Shown here in pieces: positions 1-12,600 of a stretch of DNA of 64,000 nt. This DNA is from Lytechinus variegatus (taxonomy: Eukaryota > Echinodermata > Echinoidea > Temnopleuroida > Toxopneustidae). A program made the translations under genes and the position numbers. Under the pieces are notes generated by a model. The model saw only the letters and a program-made list of their open reading frames with translations, was not told the DNA's origin and searched no databases. Each line of letters opens with the position of its first letter. Position 1 is the first letter of the stretch. Where the stretch lies: NCBI RefSeq assembly GCF_018143015.1, contig NC_054741.1:64888697-64952696 (forward strand), given 5' to 3'.

Positions 1-1
1 G

Positions 2-116
2 TTAAGAGCGACTTTTAGAACGACTGGTGAACCTTTCTTTCGTGCTAAACCATCGCCAATGGTGTATTGCATTTACCAAAAAAAGGATCACCAGTCGTTC
101 TTAAAAGTCGCTCTTA
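2..116. repeat. Short hairpin MITE at the window edge
   Basis: The two ends are inverted copies of each other: AAGAGCGACTTTTAGAACGA at the left and its complement near 85-116, with a short non-palindromic loop. No coding potential is seen. It may continue left of the window. Confidence 0.6.
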
Positions 117-613
117 TCTTAAGAACAGCTTTATGAAACACCCACCAGGCCAAAACACATTTTGACAAAAAAATTAGAAAGATATCATTAAGGCATATGC
201 CCAGGGGGGGGGAAGCATCTCAAAATCCTTAAAGCCAAAGTTTTTTTGCAAAATATGAAAAGCATCTCAAAATTTTTAGTTTTTTTTGCAAAATATAAAA
301 ACTAATTTGGCATATCACTATTGTGCTACATGTAATGTAATTGCTCTGCAGCCCAAGTTCACCTCTCACACTCGATAAAGAATTGCCTCACTTGGGCTGA
401 TAAGCACAGAGATGTAAATCCAGACTATTGGACTAGAATCTCGAGCATGGGCTATAAACTTAGTCTGATAACGACCCACCTCATGTCTTTATCGTCAAAG
501 GGAGTGTGACTATATGTCAAGTTTTATTGCATGAACTTTCTATTGATAGCAAAGATGTAATTCAAGTAGATTCATCTTAATACGTAAAGACACCCTGAAG
601 ACCATTCCCTTAC

Positions 614-3600
614 CTCTCTGAATAACCCCATGAGGTCTGCAGCGGGGGTGTTACCGTCACAGGCTGCGATGAAATTGTTGAGATCCATCTTCGTAACATA
701 CAGGCCATTCTCCTGGTTTGCACACATTGCAAATATAACTGGACAAAAAATCGAAATCAATAGAAAACATACATAAATAACTGACAGAATTTTCCTTTTT
801 CATGTTTGGAAAAAAAAATTACAATGTTAAAAACCCATGTTTACCCTAGATACTTTCCAAATAAACAAATCCATGGTATTCTGGAAAAAATATCCATCAA
901 AGGAGAACAATTTTATGAATTTTTGTTCTAGATTTCTGTGACATCACTTATGTCTAGCTCCCCTTTGGCTAAATATTGCTCATTCCACACAATGATGATT
1001 TTTTTTTCAAATGGCATTTTGAGAACTGGTATTTTTTTAAATAGTGTGTTTTACTTTACAATTTGTTTCAAAATTTAGGATATACTTGTACAAATTATTC
1101 AATTCTGAAAGCTGAAATTCATGGAATTTTCTACCAGAGAGCAGTTTACATGGCATCACACGATATGAGCCTCATTGATCTGGTGCTGCACAATGGCTGC
1201 CATGCCCATGATCAATTGGGCAACATTAATTTTTGGAATAAATTGCTATTCTCAGATATCTATTCCGAATAAATGAAATGTGGATTTTCATTTTGATTTT
1301 TTTCATCACCAAAAAAAGCATCCTTTTCCTTGGCTTTCATAAGAACTATCCCAATTTAAGGATCTTCAATAACTCCATTTTAAAACATTGAGGAGTCACC
1401 ATAAGGCAACAAACAAGAGATTATAATGAAATATGATATACGCAAACATGTACATACATACATGTTGGCTTAAATGTGTATTGTACTCAGTGCAATGTCC
1501 AGAATAAGACAAACTCTGAAATATTTTGCTCCACAATACAAAAAATCATACCTATGTATGTCTATCTGGAAACTCAATCAATACATGCACAAGTAATGAA
1601 ATGCTTAGTCAATATTGATGGGAGAGATCTAGAATTCAATCTTACTGGTGGACTCTCTATCACTCAGTCAGGACTCAAAACCCTGAGATCTCTCCCTCAT
1701 CCAAGCACACACACACACACATGTATTATTAGCTTTTTGATCCTGTCATTACATCAATAGCGGACTTGTCAACAAACGACCAGCTGAGGGCAACACCACG
1801 TTCAATTTTCCCCCGACTAACAATAACCGGAGAGCGGTGCGACAATAACGATCGGGCTCCATCCCTCACCAGCGTATAGGTACCGCGATGCTGGTTTATT
1901 GTCAACCCCCATGCCTTGGAGGGTGATGGTTAATTTGGTGAAGACCTCTTGTGACCTGATATATTTATTCTTGAGCAAGAACCCCCCCCCCCTCCTCCCT
2001 CCCTTCCTTCCTAGATGATTCCTAGATGAGATATCCATCTTGCCAGAGATACATGCATGACAGTGTCTTGAAACAACTTTAATGACTATCATAACTTTCT
2101 TCAATATCTTATGTATGATTTTGATTCTTTCTTTTTTTTAATCAGCCTTTTTTTCTTATCATTCAATCAAACACCCTTTGTTTGATGTGTACTTACATGT
2201 ATTAGGGGTATCAATTAATTATGCAGGTCTATACATGTACTTGTATATTATGTGAAATGTATATGTATGTATGTATATTAATTTAAACAATTATTGTACT
2301 GAATACCCATGCCGGACTGACTAAAGAATTTGTGAATGCTTAACATAACATAGTCATACATGTAGAAAATATTATTAAATATGCGAGCAGTTTCCATGTA
2401 TGGTGAATTAAAAATATCAATTTATATAATTTCCTCAAAAAATCGATTATGGTTTTTATTGTACTTTCAGTATATCAACTGACAAATTCATTTCACACCC
2501 TCTTCTGATATGAAAAATAAAAAAATACATTAGTCATCATGGACCAGTAAAAAATTGAAATTCATGCATCTTTAGAATGAACTTTACCTTTAATTAAAGT
2601 GCAAAATGAGGACTGAGTGTACAATGTAGGCCTACATGTACTAGTCTGCAGGCACAGACCCTGATTTGAACTTTGATCAACAAGTGTGCCTCCACACAAA
2701 GACTAGCACATACAAAACTTGCTGTTGCCTTCAGTACAAGGCATGAGTAGGCTGCACATTCAGACCCTTAACTCGAGTGAAGGGTTTGACCAGCAGACTA
2801 TACATGTACCTCCATACAAAGAGCTCAATGCAGCCTACAGACCAAAAGCTAACACTTAAATGACAAGTCCACCCAAAAATAAAGTTGATTTGAATAAAAA
2901 GAGAAAAATCCAACAAGTATAACACTGAAAATTTCATCAAAATCAGATGTAAAATAAGAAAGTAATGACATTATGAAATTTCACTTAATTTCACAACACA
3001 ATTATATTCACATCCTGGTCGTATGCAAATGAGGAGACTGATGACGTCACCCACTCACTATTTCCTTTGTATTTTATTAAATGAAATATGAAATATTCAA
3101 ATTTTCTCCTCGTTGTCAAGTGAAACAACCATTAATTCCTCCCTGAACATGTGGAATTAGCATGGTCCAGTCAAATTGGTCCTTATTGTCAAATCACTCA
3201 AATCTGTAAAAAATGAAATATTGTATAATTCGAACAATAAATAACAAAAGAAATAGTGAGTGAGGGACATCATCGTCTGTGTCATTTCCATGTCACTGAG
3301 TTGTGCATATCACTATTTTGTGAAAAATAAGCGAAAGTTTAACATTTTGATGAAATTTTCAGCGTTATACTAGTTTGATTTTTCTCTTTTCATTAAAATC
3401 AACATTTTCCTGGAGTGGACTTGACCTTTAAAGAACTCTAGGCTTTTACATGTTAATATACATGTAATCCAGATCAACTGTGGTTATATCTTGGACAAAT
3501 CTAATTTGGAAAATTATTTGAAACCTAAAATTTCTTCCTTTTTTAATCTTAAAGGATTACATACATGCATTCATCAGAGTGTACACTTTTTAGGCAACAA

Positions 3601-6600
3601 AAATAAAGATTGTGAAGCAAAGCAATAAACTGCTGTATTTTTTTCACCTGGAAAATAATCCTGTCACATAATCACTTACAATAAAAAGGATATGTAATCA
3701 GGGCATCTATAGAACAAACTAGACCTTGGTATTATCAAACAAGGTTTCATAAAGAGATGCATTGCTCAGTGTTTTCATCAATCACTATTAACCCAGAATA
3801 GCTTCAATACAGCAGCAGTATTTGAATTAGAGACGGAGAAATCTCACAGACTTCATTCAAATTTCTGGTGCCTCTAATTAGGCTCTGTATGATTTTCAAT
3901 GCTGTACAGTCATATTCTCAGGAGAGCGGTGGAAAAAAAATCTAGCCTAGAGATTCCGACCATCAATTCCAGTCACAAACCCTTTCGTCTCTTTCACATC
4001 CATTCTGAATCTTCCTGAATCAATACAATCCTGTCTGCGGAAGTGCAGATGAATTCATTTCAGCCACCAAGAGAATAAGAGGGGCAAGGGGGAAGGGCAA
4101 ATTTCCCCCTACTAACAGAAGGATAAGCAAATAAACAAGACAGAAAGCTATTAAAGGAATATTCCAGATATGTTTCCACACATTCTTTTTGTTTACAATT
4201 TTAGAATTGTCAGTATGCATTGATAGTGTAAAACAGACCTACCCCCTCAAGTTTAATACTCTTTAATAATAGTACTGAACATCAATTGACTATTTTTCCA
4301 TCACATAAATAACATGATGGGAGACTTTACCTGTTATTTTTTGCAAATCATGACATTTTCCTAATAAAACTGCACACATTGGTACTGCATACTACATAAA
4401 TATTATATTTCATTATTAAAAGATTGTCTAATACCAGATGGCAAAATTAAATAATTTGGTTTAATTTGGTATTCACATATGTTCGCTTCTGTCGTACGGG
4501 CTTTATTGATGAGACTTATACCCCTTTCATAAACCCAATTATGCGGCTAATAGCAGCATAATTTGGTCGTAAAATCGGAGGAGGACCAGAGTTATCCGCA
4601 TTACTCTGTTGCTGCTATAACATGTATCCGTATAATAGCATCGGGACCAGATTTTGACTTTATGAACAAATTTCCAAATAATGCGGATAATTGCCATGGT
4701 GCGGTCACAAGGTCACCCTTTTCCAACACCACCACATCGGAGGGGGCGTGTCCAGTTGTCATGACGATTATCCGCCTTTTTCAGGACGGGCGCTCGTAAA
4801 AATAGTGCGGATTATTTTCGGAGTTTGTGAATGCAATTTTTATTGAATTATCCGCATTACTCTTAGGCGGCTAATTGGAGGATGGGTTTATGAAAAGGGT
4901 ATGATATGCTCGCTGATTGGCCTCTACCTCTCACATAGCAATCATGAGTCAGAAACAATGGTTAACATTTTTAAATAAAAAAATGGGTTCGTAAAGGCCA
5001 TGTGGCTGAGCTTGCATACACCCAGCTTTTTGCAATTAGTCTTTTTTAAGTCGTTACTCATAGTAATTTCTTTGTGAAACACTCCCCACAATCAGATTCT
5101 CAACATGCCACTGTTAAACATTCATGATCGAATATCAGACAGAGAGCCGATTTGTCTTCTCCGCTGTGCACACTGCTTTGGATGGTTTACCGAGTTCCCT
5201 TCTTGATGAAGATTCACATCACTGTTTGGTGATAACTGATTTAAGATGGAGGCGATAAGCTGACTATAATGATCAATAATAAATCACTCAAGAATTCAGT
5301 ATCAAAAAGGGTCCCTCATACCCAATATAGCTGAATGTATTCAGATCAACTAAAGATAACCACATACTCTCACACAAAAATCTATACAGTCACATACGTA
5401 TTTGAGGCCTACAAGAAGTGAAGTGAAAAATGTAAAAAAAAGTCAAACTTATTTCGTTAAACACAAGTCATGAAATAAATAGTTTATTGAAGATTACTAA
5501 CTGGCCCAAATATACTTGAGGTATTCCAATTTTAGGTTTCTTTCATGAGAAATTACAAAACAATAATTCAAAATTAAGTACATGTAGTCAGGGATGGGAT
5601 TGTGAGACTCGGTATAACTTTTTTGTCTCCAACAGGCTCCATTTAATAAATTGCCTTTTTATGAACATTAAAAAATTACAGAAATAAAGACTGTATGTTT
5701 CCCATCATGTGTTGTATTTTATTCAAGAATAGCGTTTCTTAATTGGACATACATGTACTTGTACATGGAGTGAATTAAATCAAAATGCTTGAAAATATTC
5801 TTTTTTGTTTTAATGCACTTCAACAAAACAATAAATAGAGGAAGAATTTAAACTTCACATTTCATAAAATCCAAAGCAAAATAAGAGCAGAATTTTGTGT
5901 GCACATCGTGCAAATAGAAATCACCCAATATTTCTTTAATATTTTTATTATGTGAAGTATCACATATTTCAATTTTTTCCTCATGTTGTACTTTATAATG
6001 TAAAAAAAATTGACAGCTTTTTTAATTTGTGGAATTGCCATTGTGATGACTAATTGTGATTCAATAATTGTTTTAAACTCCTGGTTAAAACATAAATCTG
6101 CAAAATTAGAATATTAGTACATTCATACAATAAAATACAAAATAAATAGTATGTGATATTAAATGATTTGCATACATGTAAACTTTTCATTAAAAATTAT
6201 ATTTATGAAATTTCAAGTGTTGAGCTTGATTCATTTATTCCTTTTGTCAAATCAACTTTTTGTTGGGGTTGACCTTGAAAAAGCAAATACTTGAAGGCAT
6301 AATTATGTGTATTCTATTCAATATGCAGAGGAAGTGTTCCTTGTACATGTAAATCACAATGGTGTTTTAGTAAACCGCTTTAGCTATACAAGTTGATATT
6401 AGTTTGAAATTATTCATTGGATAATATTCTCACAAACACGTACACAATTTGGGTTTTCTAATTTGCTCAAGTACATGATAGGGGACATAAAATTTAGAAA
6501 GTATAGATTAATCAACTTTTGTTTAACAATTGGTGGCCCATGCATATGGAGCAGTGTGATCAGCTCTGCATAAAACTGCAAGAAAAAGATCCTACATGCA

Positions 6601-9600
6601 CAGTTACCAAATTTTCTAGCTTAGATTGGACCTCTTCAAAGTCATTGAAACAAAAAATTTCTGGAAAATGAAATCAATTTTAATTACACGGTACTCAAAA
6701 CTTGGGATTGTCTTTTTTTTTCAAGCAATCTGCTTATGATGACAATCCTTCTGCAAATTGTGAATACATGTATCATATAATAATTTGGTAGTTAATCATT
6801 TTTGTCTGGAATTATTTTTTTAGTACACTTTATTTATGATTCATGCCAAAAATGCTAACATATTATGTATATTATGTTATGGAAAATGTATACGAATGTT
6901 ATGGATGCAGAAGAAAACCCAAAAAAATCAAATCAAATCAAAACTTGGATACAAGCTCTGGTTGCCAAAGGACAATTCCATAATATAATCAACCTTTTTG
7001 TACATCTGACCCCATTTTTCTAGTTTCAATTCATAAACTGACCAAATCACGGTCATTTGAGAGCATTAGAGAAAGTCAAAAGAACAAGAAATCAGAGACA
7101 GAAAATTTCATGAAATGAAGGCCCCACATATAGGGGGTCGGACGTACATATTTTTATGGAATTACAAAAAAACAACAGTAACTACATTCCCTTTTTTATA
7201 CTAGTGCATGTACAACAAATTAATGCATTGTCATTGACAGTAATTAAAAATGAGATCCCTTCCTATTTTAGTTCAAAGGAAAGAAGAAAGAAAAAAAATC
7301 TACTTCCACCCACGACCTTTGGAGTTTATACGGAGCACTCCTGAAAACCCAAACGAACACTATGCAATATGGCATGTAGCAGATCAAAGGTCTGTGTAAT
7401 TTGACTTGACAATCCCATTTGTTTTGTCTATTTGAGTACCATGCTAGAGTTGTTTTACCAACATTCATCATGCTTTGAAATATTCCAATCCATTGTGACC
7501 TACATGCATGTGTTTCATACAAAATTATGTGAAAAACACACGTTCAAGGACAAAATGTTGATAATTATGGGCATGCAAGGTCTAGAGATGAGAGATCCCT
7601 TCATATTCTTGATATTATTTTTCAAAGTATACAATTACATGACACAAATTTGCATGCCTAAACTCTGATATTACTCAAAGCCAGAGTCTTAGCAGTATTT
7701 TTCCACCAAGCAATAAAGCTAGAAGACAAGTATGAATAGGCCTACTTATTTTTTTAGGGCAATCCATACCAACAAAAAGTTTATTTGAGAAAATAAAAAT
7801 TAAAATTAAACACGCTTAACACTAAAAATTTCATCAAAATAACAGTTACAGGCACATAGGGAACTGCTAAGCTTATACATGTAGATAGGCCTATTAGATG
7901 TGTTTTATTAAAAACATCACATCTTGCAGTTCATTCTTTTAAACTGAATTAACATGAATTACTAATATAAACATCAGATAATGTCACTAACTCACAATTT
8001 CTTTTATATTTTGCTTTACGAAAATGAATTACTCTTACATGTACATGTATATCATAATTCATATTTTGAACTGTGTCATTGTTCCTTATTGTGATTCGAT
8101 GCAGTCTCGTGTCAAGCAGACAAAAGAGTGGCAGCTCGCCCTTAATATATCATAATTCATGGCCTCCAACATGGTGTCAAGATAAGGCACAGAAGAACAT
8201 AAAGTCTAGAGAATGATCGAATGTGAGACCACATTTTGATTAACCAATGAATATATCAGCAAGAAATGTTGTACATACAAATACACATAAAGTAGACTCT
8301 CACATGAGTATTGTATTGTGATTCTGAGGGCAATTGAAGAGTATTAGTCTAAAAATAAACATGACACAATACATAACGCAGGGTGTATCTCCATTGTTTA
8401 AAATAAAAGAATGTTTCCCCAGTTTATTCTTGTACATGTACAACAAAATGCGATATGTACATTCTGAAATCTAAAATGGTTTCTTAAAAAACACTTAAAA
8501 CAAGAAAAAGAAATCTCTAAGTACTGTTTTTCTATAAAATCCCATTACCTCATTAAAATACATTTTACGTTCACAAACCACATTTTCTCCTCACTCCTTC
8601 TCTTTCTCCCACCCCTTATTACAGGTGGTCCAGAATTTAGCCCCAACCTGACGTTTCCAGTGTGTGCACGTTTCACAAAAATACAAATCACAACATGGCC
8701 AGATGCACATGTCCAAGATCCACATTAGTATGGACCTACATGTACCACAACACAGCAGGCAGTGCCGCACCCTCCCGAGTTTGCTCAATCTCTAGATTTT
8801 AGCCCGAATCAGCCCTCAGTGCGATTAATCTCGAGATTCAAGAAACCCCATCTCCACCAGCGCAAGAAGAGCAATTCCTGCTCAAGCAAAGCATTGATGC
8901 ATTATGATCTAAAGCCATGAATAATCCTGAGTGCATCTGCACCTGTTAATCATCGGGATAATTCATAAAATTCTGCACTATTATGCAAGTAATCCTGTCT
9001 TGGGATTGCAATCTTTAGATTAATCCAGCGAACATCCCAATGATTGCATCTCCATTACAAATAATCTCAAGATTGTTCAGATCCCATGATCGGGATACAG
9101 TAATTTGGTGTAACAGAAACGGCACGATTATTTGAAAACTCAGGCTGGTGCAGACGGACCTAGTGATCTTCTTATGCAGAATGGTAAAACGTTGTACCAT
9201 AGTAATAGCTCCATGGTTGTACGGTACATGGAATTGTGAAGCATGGATTAGAGTTAGGGTGAAATTGAAAGCTGGGATTTCCATGTTCAAAGCCTGGCAA
9301 GCTACCAGCATGGAATCCCATGGATTACTGCCAGTTTGTTTCCCATTCCTTCATCGAAGGTCATGATGAGCTGTGATACTATATGACGGGCCAATTAAAC
9401 GTGGTTCCCAATTAAAGGTGAAGCCCACCCTCGTAATGTGTTTGCTTTCAAGAATAGAAACGAAAAGGTCAGAGGAAAAGAGCATATTCTATAAAAAGGA
9501 GAAGCAGTATATTTCCAAAGAAATCCAATGCAATTTTCTTATTCTAGGGGTTGCATGCAAAAAAAAATCAGTGATGTAATGTAGTATGGCCCATAGAATT

Positions 9601-12600
9601 CTGTTCTCGGTTAATTTTTATATTTCATTTGCTTTTGCACAAACATCAGTTTGTATCTACAGGAAAATTTAACTTTTCTGCATAAAATTTTATATTTAGG
9701 CCTACAAGTACCATGTATATGTATGCCCATGATTGTCAAAAAGCCTGCAGGCCTACTTCAAATTCAAATTAATTGTCAAATAAAATGATGAAGAGTACAA
9801 TAAAACGGCACCTAAAATGAGATAGTTAAGGTTAAAATTTACATTCAAAACCAGGGAGGGGGGGGGGGCTCTTCCATTGACGAGTGGATAACATGCGCGA
9901 TCATGGGGTCTCGAAAAGCACCCTAAACACATATTTTCCATGTTCAGAAAATGCACCCCTTTTAAACAAGTATTGATGTGCGAAACCCTACCCTTTAAAG
10001 GGAAGTTCACCCTGACAAAAAGTTTATTGTAAAAAAAGCAAAAAAATAATAAAAAATATTGCCGAAGGTTTGAGAAAAATTCATCAAATAATTAGAAAGT
10101 TATTAGAATTTCAATTATTTGATTTGTGACGTCATATGCGAGCAGTATTCCTACATAGTGAATGGTAAAAAGTCAATGAAATGTCATTTTCTCAGAAAAT
10201 TGAAAATGGTTTTCTCTGTACCTTTTGTATATCAATAGACAAATCATTTCACACCCAATCATGAATAGAAAACAAAATTAAGTCATCAGGAACCATACAA
10301 AATTTGAAATTCATGCATTTTATATTACATAACACATGGGGCAGCTGCTCGTTTATGACGTCACAAATCCAAAACTTTGAACTCTAATAACTTTCTTACT
10401 CTTTAACGGATTTTCCTCAAACCTTCACCAATATTTTTTATTATTTTTCCGGCAATTTTTACAACAAAGTTTTCCTCAGGGTGAACTTCCCCTTTAATAA
10501 CAAGTATTGGAAACAAAACAATTCTCTTCGCAAGTATTCCCTGAATTGACCCCTTAACAAGTACAACAATATTTTTAACTAGAATTTAATTCGTCATGCG
10601 GACGAATTAGGTGGTCTGTCATGATTTTTCATTCAGAGTCGGCTAATGTATAAAATGAATAATTTAGATATGATTGATAATCTTGATTCTAGACATCCTA
10701 AGAATAAATTTTGACCATTGCTCAATGTGATTATTAATGTTTCCCATAGACTTTACACGTAAGCAATTTTGAGAATTACAATTCCAATATTGCAAGTGAA
10801 AAACGGGCATGATCCCGGCATCTGATCAAAAAGTGGAGGTCACATTACCGAAAGCCCAGAATCTCAGCTATAACATATTAAAAGCTCTGGCAAAACTGAC
10901 CAGAAGAAATGGAGATATGGCTCACGAAATAGAGGAATGTCGAATCTAGTTTTGAGAAAAAGTCATGTCCCTTGAGATTACACACAAAATACATGTGATA
11001 TGAAAAAAACAATTATAATCTGTTTTATCTTGCTAAATTTTAACTTTCATAAATTTTAATTATCATAAAGGATCATGTAAGAGGTGGCAAAAAGAAAAAA
11101 AAAATGTAAAAAAAAATCATCTTTTCAACCCCAGGAATCGAACCTCCGCCCTTGAGAAAGCAAGTCAAATGCGTTATCCATTGAGCCACGATATTCCCCA
11201 TAGAGATTACACGTAAGCAATTTTGAAAATTACAATTCCAATTTTGCAAGTGAAATACGGGCATGATCCCGGCATCTCATCAAAAAATGGAGGGCACACT
11301 TCCGATAGCCCAGAATCTCAGCTACATCATGTTAAAAGCTCAAGGAAAGCTGACAAGAAAAAATGGAGATATGGCTCACGAAATAGAGGAATGTCGAATC
11401 TAGTTTTGGGAAAAAGTCATGTCCCATAGAGATTACACGCAAAATGAGGAAAAATGACATGCCTCTTTTCATCGCTGTATTACGCAATGATGCGTTTCTC
11501 AAAACGAATATTCATCTTAACTGAGGAGAAAGAGTACATTATAAACTACAACATATAGAAATCTGGGCGAAAAATGATCTATATTCGAGAAGTTACAGCC
11601 AAATTTGCATAAATTTGATGACGTCATTTTTGAAAAAAATGAAATTTTTAGTTTGGGCGCCTATTTGATGACGTCACGATATAATTTAGGGACAATGGTG
11701 ACATGAAATCAAATTTACAATTAATACTCTATCGATATATGAAAAAAAAATTGGGGGTCAATGGACTTTTTAAAGAGCTACAGTGAATTTACAATAGGCA
11801 TGTTTTTGCCCATATATGGCCTATAGTGAGAGCTCGCGCGCACACGTGCTGCAAAGTTTAACGGGTGTTAATTTCGTTATTAATGGTTGTAGAAGGTTGA
11901 TCAAGGTATCAAATTGCTCAGAATTTTATTAGCAATGCAATGATATTAAAGAAACGGTTTTTCTGCGTTGCGTTAAGGTGTAACGCGCGGAAACGCGCGC
12001 GCACGCAAATTTTTGAAATGCTTAAAATGACCTGAAACGTACCCAAAAAAATTTATAGGTCATTTGGACGATTTTTTTACCTTTGACGCGCGCGTACGCG
12101 CGCGTCATGACCTCTACATGACCTTTGATGACATTGACATTTGACCCTTGACATGAAGTTAATGTCATGTAAATATTGTTAATTTTTGACAATTGATAAT
12201 GAAGATATGATCAAATGAAGAATTTTACAAAATGGCGCGTAGATGACGTCATCATGACCATATGACCTTGAAAAGCTTATTTTGCCGTCTCTATGATAGA
12301 TTCTATATATGACGAAAAAATCAGCAAAATTGATTCAGCCAATTTCGAGAAAAGTTGGCGACAAAAAATAGGTACCATGAATAAAGAAATAAAGAAAGAA
12401 AGAAATAAAGAAAATTCTGACGAAATCAATAGGTGATCTGTCGTAGACAGACCACCTAATTATTATGCCACTGTCATTAGGTGGTCTGTCTACGACAGAT
12501 CACCTATTGATTTCGTCAGAATTTTCTTTATTTCTTTATTTCTTTATTCTTGGCACCTATGTTTGTCGCCAACTTTTCTCGAAATTGGCTGAATCAATTT

